This document shows positions 1 through 9,530 of a stretch of DNA of 64,000 bases, one piece after another. The translations under genes and the position numbers were made by a program. How positions within the stretch are numbered: position 1 is the stretch's first letter; every line of letters begins with the position of its first letter. Under the pieces are notes generated by a model. It saw only the letters and a program-made list of their open reading frames with translations, was not told where the DNA came from and searched no databases. The stretch comes from Saxidomus purpurata (taxonomy: Eukaryota; Mollusca; Bivalvia; Venerida; Veneridae). The stretch lies in assembly GCA_022818135.1 (NCBI GenBank), contig JAFMSR010000001.1:8408334-8472333 (forward strand). Direction: 5' to 3'.

Positions 1-340
1 TGATAAGATCAATGGGTTTGTTTTACATTGTAGGTCATATATTTGATTTGATATTTCATTTTATTTTAGCTCATTACTTTTATTTTAGACAATCAACAAC
101 CGTATATTCAGTCGCAAATATCAACACTGCATTACAGTTAACCCTTTATGCACACAATAAAGTACAAATTTGTTGCTATAAATAGTGCATATGTATTATT
201 TATTTATTATATAGTATTAGTACTGGACTGCTTTTTCTCAATCAATGAGTATTTGTCGGGTACGTCTGCTATAGTTAATACTGCTTTAGAAAATGTTCAT
301 TCATTCTTTCATTCATGCTGCATTATTTTTTCTCTAATAA
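1..340. other. AT-rich flank, no gene recognised
   Basis: I see only short chance frames here. The missing C-terminal exon of the big-defensin-like gene to the right (minus strand) would be expected on this side, but no cysteine-rich frame is visible, so it probably lies beyond the window edge. Confidence 0.4.
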
Positions 341-380
341 TTCGTTCATTCATTCGTTCGTTCGTTCGTTTGTTCGTTCA
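341..380. repeat. TTCG/TTCA tetranucleotide microsatellite
   Basis: A run of TTCG units with occasional TTCA and TTTG variants is directly visible. Chance frames across it are serine/phenylalanine/arginine-rich and are not genes. Confidence 0.85.
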
Positions 381-427
381 AATGTTTTGTACATTTACTT
401 AATGTGTTTACCTTCCATAAATAAAGA

Positions 428-430
<3 letters not shown>

Positions 431-492
<62 letters not shown>
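431..492. repeat. (ATT)n trinucleotide microsatellite
   Basis: About twenty uninterrupted TTA/ATT units. Read on the minus strand it gives a poly-asparagine tail to the open frame that runs on from the defensin-like exon. That tail is best explained as intron or downstream DNA rather than protein. Confidence 0.95.
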
Positions 493-493
<1 letters not shown>

Positions 494-553
494 GGTAAAC
501 ATAATAGAAAGCATTGGTAACATTTTGATATAATTTCGTCGAAATGATTTTTG

Positions 554-580
554 GGACGGTTGTCGACAGACAATCGTTCC
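554..580. repeat. Short hairpin repeat (GGACGGTTGTC stem)
   Basis: A short inverted repeat with stem GGACGGTTGTC and a 4-5 base spacer, here with two mismatches in the right arm. The same hairpin occurs once in each lectin copy (near 15966, 46116 and 58989). It sits just past the predicted splice donor of the defensin-like exon, supporting the view that this stretch is intronic. Confidence 0.6.
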
Positions 581-646
581 ATGGTGAACAAATGAGACAA
601 TAGTATGCTACTAGACTGTTACATTGTAAATTTAGAAAAAGGATAC

Positions 647-902
647 ATCGTTTTGTAATGGCATATTGACGGACAAGAGCAATTCCATACGCCGCTACTA
701 ATGCTGCAAAAATCCATGGTGCCACTGCCGCACCAGCGTACGCAGCAATTGGAAGGATTGCCTGCCGACGTTCTCTAACTTGCGACTCTTCGCCAGTGTC
801 CTGTCTCAGTGTTTCGTCATATTTGAGCTTTGCACACAGAGCTGGTACAGTTATGGTTAGCAGAAGGATGTAAAACACGCCGTAGATCTTTCTCGAGTCC
901 AT
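647..902 (-). CDS. Big-defensin-like antimicrobial peptide, N-terminal exon (partial)
   Basis: Residues 1-24 form a signal peptide ending ALCA. Residues about 25-46 are an acidic/basic pro-region ending in RERR, a furin-type site. Residues 47-85 begin QAILPIAAYAGAAVAPW and continue as a hydrophobic stretch with LVAAYGIALV, which resembles the N-terminal hydrophobic domain of bivalve big defensins. These are secreted peptides in which this domain is joined to a six-cysteine beta-defensin-like domain, usually on another exon. A plausible donor (T|GTATCC) ends the exon at 647. The frame stays open to 408, but that tail has five cysteines in a non-defensin spacing and then poly-Asn, so I treat it as intron. 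The cysteine-rich exon is not in the window. The start is the first ATG before the signal peptide. Alternative: a diverged gene lacking the defensin domain. Confidence 0.65.
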
Positions 903-1226
903 TGTATCAAATCTGCCGATGATACATTTAAATACTCAACATCTTTAAAGTCGCGGTATGATAAATTGCCTTACATCTTTAATACATCATTGTTTTATCG
1001 ACTTATAAAGAATAAGTTAAGTTGAAAAGAGTTAAAGTTGTTTCGCGCTTTTCAATGATATTTATAAATCGCTTTTGATTTTATCTTATACTTTATTTCA
1101 TTTTATTTTTTGTGCTAAATTCTACTGAGAAAAAGTAGCACATAATTAGACTAGAGCTATCAATATTTTTTTAAATGGGATTCTTTGCGGGGTCAAAAGA
1201 TTTGATTATACTTGTAATCTACTTTC
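903..1226. other. Upstream region of the defensin-like gene
   Basis: AT-rich, with no coding signal. On the minus strand a TATTTAA-like sequence lies near 929-935, about 30 bases before the ATG. It is a possible core promoter element, but is too common in AT-rich DNA to be firm. Confidence 0.3.
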
Positions 1227-1560
1227 TTGAGAATGATAGTTTCTGAAATAAGCACGAGGTTCAGATCGAAATATCCGTCATCGAGGGTAACTGTATCGGC
1301 GGGAACGAGCCCACAAACAGTTACCCGACGTGACGGCTATTTCCATGTGAACTAAAAACCTCATGATTGAAACTTTTTCTTGCATACTGTCTTGCACTTT
1401 AAAGAAGATTTCTAAATACAAACTTATCAAAATAATGCATTTTCATATAAAAACAAATGATATTCAGACGTTGTGTTTGGGAAAGTGACGTCACAATGTT
1501 TATAACGTTACGTTACAAGCAATTCACGAGAGTCGTCTGGCATAGAAGGGGTGCCAGACT
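1227..1560 (+). repeat. Hairpin-repeat family 1, copy 1 (degenerate)
   Basis: First of two adjacent copies of a dispersed repeat. It begins near TAGTTTCT and an AGCACGAGGTTCAGATCG motif, has a decayed inverted-repeat core (AAATATCCGTC ... GACGGCTATTT) and continues into the shared right part containing GACGTCACAATGTTTATAACG. The apex of the hairpin is lost here. The right end is truncated relative to the next copy. Confidence 0.75.
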
Positions 1561-2010
1561 AATAGTATCTGTCATGAGCACGAGGTTCAGATCGAAATTT
1601 CCGTCACCGAGGGTAACTGTTTTTGCGGGAACGAGGCTCTGCCGAGTTCTCGTAAAACAGTTACCCGAGGTGACGGATATTTCCATCTGAGCCAAGAGTC
1701 TCATGATTGAAACTTTTTCTTGCATACCGTCTTGTACTTTAAAATAGATTTCTAAATGCAAACTTATCAAAATGATGAATTACAATAAAAAACAAACGAT
1801 TTTCCGACGTTGTGTTTGGGAAATTGGTGTCACAATGTTTATAACGTTACGTCATAAGTAATTCACGAGAGTCGTCTGGCATAGGAGGGGTGCCAGACCG
1901 GTTTTTCCGGCATGGGCAAAATCACCGGAAATGCCGATCCGATATGCAAGAACGGTTTTTCCGGCATGGAAAAATCACCGGAAATGCCGATCCGATATGC
2001 AAGAATTAAT
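1561..2010 (+). repeat. Hairpin-repeat family 1, copy 2 with duplicated 3' end
   Basis: This copy has a long imperfect hairpin at 1587-1690 (arms with CCGTCACC / GGTGACGG and GTAACTG / CAGTTAC) whose apex is AACGAGGCTCTGCCGAGTT at 1630-1648. The 3' part, ending GATCCGATATGCAAGAA, is present twice in tandem (about 1899-2010, unit about 55 bp). It carries no coding capacity. Related copies are at about 17350-17750, 26322-26718, 44393-44777 and 57253-57638, so it is a mobile non-autonomous family of unknown class. Confidence 0.8.
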
Positions 2011-2378
2011 AGAGCAACGTAATCAACGAGTGACTAAACGGCGGAGTAATTGAAACTGACTACTAAACACAACTTTTTTTTTACCATAGATGGACTGTCG
2101 CAGCACAATTTGTAGCAAACATATGTGAAATATACAAAATGTTTCCTTTTGCAGACATGTATTTAATTATTTTTAAGCTGCGCGCCCACAGTGTCTGGTG
2201 AATTGTTTTAATTTCTTCAACTAATGATGAATTAAAACATAAAATGTTGATTTAAAAGTAAATGCTAGAATCAACAACACAAGTGAAAATCAACATAGCA
2301 ATTGGAGAAAATACAATGTTAACATGAGCAAATTCTGTTTACAAACTGAAAACAAATTAAATAATGAATGATACTCAC
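2011..2378. other. Intergenic or intronic, nothing recognised
   Basis: AT-rich sequence without a recognisable gene, repeat unit or RNA. Confidence 0.3.
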
Positions 2379-2464
2379 AGTTCTCATCAGCAGCAGAAAA
2401 CTTTTGACTAAAAATGTCCCCGGCAGCAATATCATATTGATACAGAAACAACATTGACCAATCG
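2379..2464 (-). other. Possible isolated internal exon
   Basis: On the minus strand an acceptor-like CTGGACAG is followed by an open stretch reading DWSMLFLYQYDIAAGDIF and then SQKFSAADEN, ending at a consensus-like donor (GTGAGT). The amino-acid composition looks protein-like, but I do not recognise a family and no partner exons are visible. A longer frame covers the same bases in another register. Low confidence. Confidence 0.25.
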
Positions 2465-2934
2465 CTGTCCAGCGCGTAACAAAATAAGTCGGTGGAAAAA
2501 AATAAAGGAGGACAAAGACAAAATTTTGTAAAAGATAAACTTTTAGATAAAAAAGCGTTGTTTCAAACATCCTGAAGGTAAAACTTTTGTGATGGAAGAA
2601 GTTAAGTTTAACGGCCCGTCTTCAGAGTTAATGTTTTTTTACTGATTGAGGGAAGTATTTTCTTTTTACGTACAATTGAATAAATTTATGAACATACATT
2701 TGTAGTTATCATTTTATTTTCGGCTAGAAGAAATGTAATTCCGTATAATTTATTAAGTTCCGGAACATTTACTGACAAGACGAAATCTTTACATGTGCAT
2801 GTTATACGTTAAAGTGGTACACAATTTAACGATACGCAAAGGAATAAAGAACAAGAGAAAAAGAAACGAAAGAAAAATGTTCCATCAATTAATATGAGTG
2901 GTATAAAATACTGCAAATACTATTAGTTTCTTAC
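2465..2934. other. AT-rich stretch, no gene seen
   Basis: Nothing recognisable apart from A/T runs. It ends where a truncated family 1 hairpin begins. Confidence 0.3.
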
Positions 2935-3010
2935 ATGAGCACGCGCTTCAGATGGAAATATCCGTCACTGGGGATAACTGTTTTGGCGGGAACGAGGCTG
3001 CCATGGTCTC
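2935..3010 (+). repeat. Hairpin-repeat family 1, truncated left arm
   Basis: Matches the left arm of the family (GAGCACGCGCTTCAGATGG, then ATATCCGTCACTGGGGATAA and GGCGGGAACGAGGCTG). It breaks off exactly at the hairpin apex, so only one arm is present. Confidence 0.7.
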
Positions 3011-3697
3011 AACATTGGCCCGGATTTCATGTTTTACAAAGAAATATATAGTAAAATTATAAAAATCCATTTTTCCAGAATTTGTATAGGGCTAGAACTT
3101 AGATATCTGGTTTGTGGATTTAGATTATTGCTAATTGATGTTCATAAAAGTAAGATTGGTTTGTATGTTCCTATATGATTATCATTATACAAATTTATCA
3201 ATCTGGTATACACAACAATTGTACTATAGTTATAAACTCACCCTCTTGATACATACTATAATACATGGTGGTCCTCTATTAAGTACGTTCAAAGCCGGCC
3301 CCTTGTGGTCAAAATTTGCCCCGCTCTAGAGTTTACTTGTGTTATATAGACTTTTATAAGGAAATACTTTGAAAGCTCATACTTTCACTTTATTTTCTAT
3401 GGCCATGGTATTGCCCTTGTATAACGGAAAATGGTATCCAGGTAAGCGATATAGGGCTTTGACTGTTTCAACAATTTGAAAATTCTATATTGTTTCATTT
3501 TGCTTCTAAAATTTAATTGAAAAAAAGGTATTTTTATAAATTAATTTCTGTATTGCTTAAACTTTTGACTGTACACTCAAACAGCATCAGGCTGTAAAAA
3601 ATCATTTTCCGTGCAAGAAAAATGTGAAACTTATGGAAGATTAAAGTTACTGTGAATTGTTCACACATACATTATGAAAGCCTTTATTATATTTCAG
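3011..3697. other. No gene recognised
   Basis: AT-rich DNA ending in a pyrimidine-rich tract and AG (ATATTTCAG, to 3697), which could be the 3' end of an intron preceding the exon-like frame at 3698. Confidence 0.35.
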
Positions 3698-4080
3698 TGA
3701 GTTCTTCAAACTTCTCATCAAAATCTTATGACCATCACACACCTACCTCAAGAAGACCCCTGTCCTCTACAGCCCGCCCAAGAACATTGCCATTGGACAA
3801 ATCAGGTGACAAATCATCCAGTAAGTCACAAGTGAGAACAAGAAAGGACACGCCCACTGCATCACAGCCATCTGGTAAACTGTCTGAATATAAGAAGAAT
3901 TCAAGGCTTTAGACTCCAAATCTTAGTAAAGCACAAGTTGTCTCCCCAGAGCCAAGGAGAATGTCGGCGGCAAGTCATCTTTCCAAATCCAATTCTATGA
4001 ATAATTTGTTGGACAATGAAGAGCAGGAGTTGACCCCAAGGGGAACAAATAGAAAACCACAGTCAAACTGGTCGACATAA
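3698..4080 (+). pseudogene. Possible Ser/Pro/Lys-rich terminal exon with in-frame TAG
   Basis: After a good acceptor (TTATATTTCAG) the frame reads a low-complexity Ser/Thr/Pro/Lys-rich stretch (SSKSYDHHTPTSRRPLSS ... KLSEYKKNSRL), meets TAG at 3910-3912, and then continues in the same frame for 55 codons (SKAQVVSPEPRRMSAASH ... LTPRGTNRKPQSNWST) to TAA at 4080. Codon character and composition are the same before and after the stop, which suggests one original exon with a nonsense change. The shorter product would end at NSRL. It resembles the disordered C-terminal tail of a large intracellular protein. No domain is visible, I recognise no family, and upstream exons are not found. It could also be a real last exon ending at 3912. 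Confidence 0.4.
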
Positions 4081-4104
4081 AAATGACTCCTTTCAATGTA
4101 CGAG

Positions 4105-4363
4105 AAGTTGGCAGTAGCTGGCAGTAGCAGTAGCAAAAACGTGAAGTTGGCAGTAGCAGTAGCTGGCAGTAGCAGTAGCAAAATCGTGAAGTTGGCAGTA
4201 GCAGTAGCTGGCAGTAGCAGTAGCAAAAGCGTGAAGTTGGCAGTAGTAGTAGCTGGCATTAGCAGTAGCAAAATGGTGAAGTTGGCAGTAGTAGTAGCTG
4301 GCATTAGCAGTAGCAAAATGGTGAAGTTGGCAGTAGCAGTAGTTAGCAGTAGCAGTAGCAAAT
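4105..4363. repeat. 45-bp minisatellite, six units
   Basis: Six tandem units of 45 bp (the first 39 bp), built from GTAGCAGTAGC-type subrepeats and beginning AAGTTGGCAGTAG. Because 45 is a multiple of three, both strands stay open: plus reads KLAVAVAGSSSSKIV repeats and minus reads ANFTILLLLLPATAT repeats. I see no start context or neighbour exon showing that it is translated. Confidence 0.9.
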
Positions 4364-5107
4364 GATAACTGAAGAACGCTTGGGCCTAGGAATTTTTTTC
4401 CTTATTATCTCCTTTGATGTATTATGGTCATGAAATTTCATTCTGTGTGCCATACATGTCTATGTCTGAACATGTATATTATTCTGTTATTGTATATTTA
4501 ATGTATGTTACCATAGCAAGCACACACATTGTTTGTCAAGTTACAAATATATGTTAAGTTTTCATTCTTTAAAAACTTTCTGTCTGAGTTTGTTAAGATT
4601 TGGCTGGACAGATTTTCTAAAACAGATTGCTTATACTTGAAGGCAGGGTGTCCAAGTGTAATAAATATGTATGTACTTACGGCTGATTTGAGTGCACATG
4701 GACCAGCTGGCATTTCTGTGGTGAAAGTTTTACGAAAATTTAATACATGTAACAAATCTGGAGAAATGGAGAAAGTTTATATGTTCTTCATTGATTTTGC
4801 AAGTTTGATCAGTAGAATATTTAGGTGGGTAACTTAGGGTCTTCGGTTCTACTTGTTTTTGTGTGTATATTTGTTATTGATATAATGTTGTGCCAAAGTA
4901 GTAAATCAAATCATGAATCTCGTGATTGCTTAGACTGTATTCTGTATTGTAAACAGTTCATTTTCAGAAATGCTCAAATATCAGTTAAACTATCCTGACA
5001 ACCAAGTGCACTGTATTGTGAAAGTACCTTTAAAGTGAAATATCACTATGCCAAAATGTTGCATATGCCAAAAAACCCAGCTGGCAGCAAATGATTCTGG
5101 CTTTATG
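4364..5107. other. No gene recognised
   Basis: AT-rich and without supported features. It could be 3' untranslated or intergenic sequence of the exon-like frame upstream. Confidence 0.3.
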
Positions 5108-5190
5108 ACAAGTGTAGATCATGATCAGCCTGCACATGGTCCATGACTATGATCTACACTGTTCGCTATTTAGTCAGTACCCATTGAACT
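5108..5190. repeat. Short palindromic bivalve-type repeat
   Basis: AGTGTAGATCATGATCAGCC and, after a short spacer, GACTATGATCTACACTGTTC form an imperfect inverted repeat followed by GCTATTTAGTCAGTA. From memory, repeats with this GATCTACACTGTTCGC core are very common in venerid-type clam genomes. That is my recollection, not a search result. Confidence 0.6.
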
Positions 5191-7416
5191 ATTTATTGTT
5201 CTGCTTTGTATTCTCGCAAGCATTCTGCAATGATGATTGTGCTATGCAGATTTATTCCTGTATTCTTTAATTAATCTGTATGTTTCACGTTAATTACCCA
5301 GCAAGCTTTGAGCTTTTACCTCTTTTAGAGGTTTGTATTCTAAAAACAATATTCCATATTTTGGCTAATTTATTTGGAAATTCATACAGTAGAATAAAAA
5401 CGCAACCTATCAAATTATTGTTTTAAAATGTTTAATTATATGTATGCCTTTTTGAGAAATGACTGAAGCCAGTTCGGGATAAGAATAGAAAAAATATTAG
5501 AACAAATAAATTCAAGTTTTTTGTACCAATTTATGATGGCTCACAGATTTCTTCCCTGAAAGAAATTAATCTTTTTTATCTTCAGCAGACGACAGTTGGA
5601 TATTATTTTTGAGCGGCCTATCGTTACACCTACAGCTTCCCCATTAAGGCAGAATGAAACAAAAATGCAATTTTATATAAGGAGTAAAATATTTGATATA
5701 TGTTGTTTATTACAATTCATAGGTAACTTTGAAAACAAACAGTAATTTAACCTGAAACATCTTTAAAAAAACAGATTTGTCTGAAAATTCCAGTTGATTT
5801 TCTTGGAATTTTTGCTACTGCTAACTCATTGTACATGTATTTATATTTATGGTACTAGGAAGTACATTGCTTGTTTAAACTGGGTATACAGATTTGTTTA
5901 AAGTTGAAACCTACTCAAGTCTTTCAAATGAAAGAAATAAAAGTTGAATCATATTGTTTTGTATTGTTTTGCCCATTTCAGTTTAAAACTAATTTCTATT
6001 TCAAATACCATTTTTACTCTTATTCCTGCCATAGTTATGAAATGGCTTTCAAAAGTAAATATCTGGCTGCCCATGCATGTACATGATGCTGATAATTAAA
6101 TGAGTAAGCGTCTTTTAAGCCCCAAACAAAGATTTCATCAGAATAGAACTTCAAGGTAAGTAACAAAATCTGGCTTAAAACATTTCACAAAACAATAACG
6201 TCCAGTTGTCACCCCTCGATCTAGTTTCTTGCTAACATAAACTGAGATTTTTTAGCAAAGTTAAAAACACAGTGTGATAGTATGTGGCCACACAAGGCTT
6301 TATAAAAGGAAAACTGCTTGCTTTAACTTCTATATTGATTGAAGCTTTTAACTAAGTTTTAACAAAGTAAGCAATTTATCTGCACTGTATTCCCTACTTT
6401 CTACTGTGTGAAGTGGGGCCGACATGTATACAGGAATTGTGCACACTTTTCTACCAAACTTACCATTCGATATACCAAATGCAGTTTATGATACTTCAGT
6501 CAAACTGTACACATATTCATTATCATTTCTTGAGCTACAAAATCCAGATCCACTTGACAATGTAATACTGGGTATGTGTGGTCTTGGTGACTGGGTATGT
6601 GCGGTGTTGTGGTGCCAGTGTGAAGTTCAGACATGGATGAAATCTGGCTAGAAATTGGGCTATGCAATGGGAAAACTTGAGCTTGTTTAACATGACTCTA
6701 GAGCATCCATAACCATGAACTCTGCCTAGTTCTATAATATATCTAATCAGACGAAAAATATGGCCACGCTATGGAAAACCCTGCTCCATCTTGAGCTGGT
6801 AAACATTTTGGATCCACATTAATTGAGTAATCACAACCTTGTACAGGAGATGTATCAAGACTTGAACCGCTATACTCCTTACATTGAACCAGTATTTCAG
6901 GAAAACTTCTTCAGTGTTTTAATATCACGCGGTAAACACAAGTGTGTACAAAACAAAAAGGTGGGAATCATGCGTGTGCATAGCAAACTCTGTAGTCTTA
7001 GAAAGACACGCCAAGTACCTGTGGGGTGAGCGCGATTGGTTCCACTTTATGTCATAAATACTTTAGAACAGTTTGTTGATTTTTGACATAGTATATATTT
7101 TTGTCCACCATATTGCAGCTAGTTGAAAAACTTTTAAATTAGCAATTTTTAGAGAAAGACTACCTACGTGAAGTTTGATTAGACTGGCCACGTGTTGTGG
7201 CCACGTGTTGCATGTGAATACATTGAAAGGTATTCCAGGAGAGAAACAGAACTATTTGAGAATACATGTACCGAAGAAGCATGTCCTGTCGAAAGACTGG
7301 TGGTTAAAACTGGGTTCGTTCTCATCTATCTAAGAATCTAGGTAAAAAGTATGTGAAGCCGCGTATCTGAAGTGTATAAACGTTTCGATCCAAAGTACAT
7401 GCGTATTCTAATATTG
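5191..7416. other. Gene-free AT-rich region
   Basis: Only chance frames are visible. A duplicated GGCCACGTGTTG (7189-7213) gives two adjacent CACGTG boxes. No exon, RNA or transposon could be supported. Confidence 0.35.
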
Positions 7417-7422
7417 CTCAAG

Positions 7423-7845
7423 TATGGTGGCTGATTTGGTACACTTTTGTGCGTCGTGTTGTCGCCAGCGACAACACGACAAAACGCCAAACGGCGCGTT
7501 GTCGCACTGTCGTCTTGTCGTCCTGTCGCTAGCGAAGCACGCCAAACGGCGCGTTTTCGTGCGGCGTGTTGTCACGATGTCACATTGTCGCTCGGCTCAA
7601 ATTGAAGGATTGGCTATTTGGCGCTTTGTCGCTCGTTACCATAATACAACACGCCGCACGACAACGCGCCGTTTGGCGTGCTTCGCTAGCGACAGGACGA
7701 CAAGACGACAGTGCGACAACGCGCCGTTTGGCGTGCTTCGCTAGCGACAGGACGACAAGACGACAGTGCGACAACGCGCCGTTTGGCGTTTTGTCGTGTT
7801 GTCGCTGGCACGCCAGCGCAAAAGTGTACCAAATCAGCCACCATA
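7423..7845. mobile_element. 423-bp GC-rich foldback MITE with TIRs and TSD
   Basis: Both ends carry the terminal inverted repeat TATGGTGGCTGATTTGGTAC continuing ACTTTTG, 27 bp and perfect, and are flanked by a 6-bp direct repeat CTCAAG (7417-7422 and 7846-7851). Inside, long GC-rich arms (CAGCGACAACACGAC, CGCCAAACGGCGCG, TGTCGCTAGCGAAGCACGCC) fold back on each other. The right arm contains a roughly 55-bp unit in tandem duplicate. There is no transposase, so it is a non-autonomous element. Its GC content contrasts sharply with the surrounding AT-rich DNA. Open frames here are by-products of the repeats. Confidence 0.9.
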
Positions 7846-8214
7846 CTCAAGTAATCGAAATTAGCTATCTTGTTTAAACATAACGACCATTTACAAGTAA
7901 AAAGTAAATGTAAATTGCCACGGACCTATATAAACATGTGGACATAGGACCGTGACGTTGTAGATATTTTCGTACCCTCAGGACTAATTTTTCTTTATCG
8001 CAAAAAATCTTAAAATTATTAAAAACATAATTATAACAGTATTAAAATGAGAGTGCAACACTTTTAATTAACGAAATTTAAATTCTTCGTAAAAATATTC
8101 GGTTATTTATTTTGTAACTGTAAACGTCTTGACATGGATTGCATCACCGAATTTTACCCGCGTATTTAAAATTATTAACTATTGGGATATTATATAGAAA
8201 AAAAAACCACAAGG
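7846..8214. other. Upstream region of the glycosyltransferase
   Basis: AT-rich, without a clear promoter signal. The first ATG in the downstream frame is at 8215. An earlier in-frame TTG at 8182 is not expected to serve as a start in an animal gene. Confidence 0.35.
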
Positions 8215-9206
8215 ATGTGGTCAATAACACGAACTTTAGTCGTTATTTCTTCGTTTATTATGATTCTATATGTTCTGCAATATACATCACTTTTTCAGCA
8301 GACGTTTACTTTGGTGAGCAAGAATATTGTCGCCTATACCAAAGGGAACAAAGAAGAGGCGTATGTTGTGAGGAACGGAAAGTTATTTGGATCAGTTGAA
8401 CGCGATAATAAAAGTGCTAGTGAATATGATCAAACAACGACGTCGGTATACATGAAAACAGTTTCGAAAATGACATATTTCGCAATGAACGCATCAACAA
8501 CAGAGCAAACAATGAAAAGATCACTAAGCATTACAGATGGTAAATCATATACATTACGACATCTCAACACAACGCTGAAGACAATAACGCAGGATGTGTA
8601 CACTCAGTTTTTTGCACGAAGCAGAAATGTTAACGAAATAAATTGCCATGCAATTTTCAATAGAAACTTCCAGGAAATAAGGCAAGCTATATACCTTAAT
8701 ACACTATTTAAGAAAGAACAAAAAGTGGAAGCATATCGTTATAGAAACTTGACACAAAACTGTAAAACCTTTATAAAAGACAAAGGATATATTACCAGTC
8801 ATTTATCAGACGAAGAAAGGAATTTTCCTATAGCTTACAGTATTCTTATGTACAAGTATGTAGAACAGATGGAAAGGCTTTTACGTGCTATTTATAGGCC
8901 TCAAAATATATACTGTTTACATGTTGATGAAAAGTCCAACGACGACGTATACCAAGGTGTAGCTGGTATTGCAAACTGTTTTGAAAATGTTTTTGTTACG
9001 TCAAAAAGAATCAATGTTAAATGGGGGAAAATGACAGTGTTGGAACCTGAGCTACTATGTATGGAAGAACTATGGAATCGGAACAAGAAGTGGAAGTACT
9101 TTATTAATTTGACGGGGCAAGAATTTCCATTAAAAACAAATTTTGAATTAGTAAAAATTTTGAAAGCATACAATGGATCAAATGATGTTGAAACCACAAG
9201 GAAATG
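8215..9206 (+). CDS. Core-2/I-branching beta-1,6-N-acetylglucosaminyltransferase-like, N-terminal exon
   Basis: GT14-family enzymes add GlcNAc in beta-1,6 linkage to mucin-type O-glycans in the Golgi lumen. The frame starts with a short cytoplasmic tail and a membrane anchor at about residues 8-27 (type II topology), followed by a Ser/Thr-rich stem to about residue 135. The catalytic part begins near NCHAIF (about 144) and shows family blocks FPIAYSILMYKYVEQMERLL (about 204), IYCLHVDEKS, GIANCFENVFV, LNC-like LLCMEEL, and WKYFINLTGQEFPLKTN (about 300). It stops near NDVETTRK, where vertebrate GCNT proteins continue for another 150 or so residues including the acceptor-binding half. A donor-like G|GTTAGT follows at 9207; read through, the frame ends at TAA 9217-9219. 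The C-terminal half is therefore on a later exon (perhaps in the gap), or the gene is truncated. Confidence 0.85.
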
Positions 9207-9219
9207 GTTAGTACAATAA

Positions 9220-9530
9220 TTACATTATTTTATCAAAATAAAGAAGGATGAAATAACTGGTCTTGAAGGATACTCTGGGGTAGAAGTGAAAAGGTATCTT
9301 ACTAACTTACTGTAATCTACTAACCTTTGTTAAATATGTAGGCCTTTGGAGGTACTGAAATGCTAGCAAAATACTTCGGATATAAGTTACCTACTAACCG
9401 AAGTGACCGATGTTTTAAGGAGGTTATCAAACGGTTTTGTAATATCAATCACGTGATATAACGCCTGAGGATTATGAGATAGATGACACAATAATAAAGT
9501 TAGCTGGGGCTACGATATCAACTTCAGCTG
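9220..9530. other. Downstream of glycosyltransferase exon, no clear gene
   Basis: A short frame after an AG at about 9340 (FGGTEMLAKYFGYKLPTN) and another running into the minisatellite (PEDYEIDDTIIKLAGATIS) look faintly protein-like. Neither matches the expected GT14 C-terminal half, and splice signals are weak. Confidence 0.25.

Noticed and set aside
408..646. Continuation of the defensin-like protein with poly-Asn tail
   Set aside because: Cysteine spacing is wrong, a dispersed hairpin lies inside, and it ends in a microsatellite; an intron is more likely.
7189..7213. Pair of CACGTG boxes as a regulatory site
   Set aside because: A simple 18-bp-scale duplication with no gene nearby in suitable position.
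7424..7877. Arginine/alanine-rich frames
   Set aside because: They lie within the palindromic GC-rich element and exist on both strands because of the repeats.
9340..9530. Second glycosyltransferase exon
   Set aside because: Residues do not match the expected GT14 C-terminal half, and splice signals are weak.
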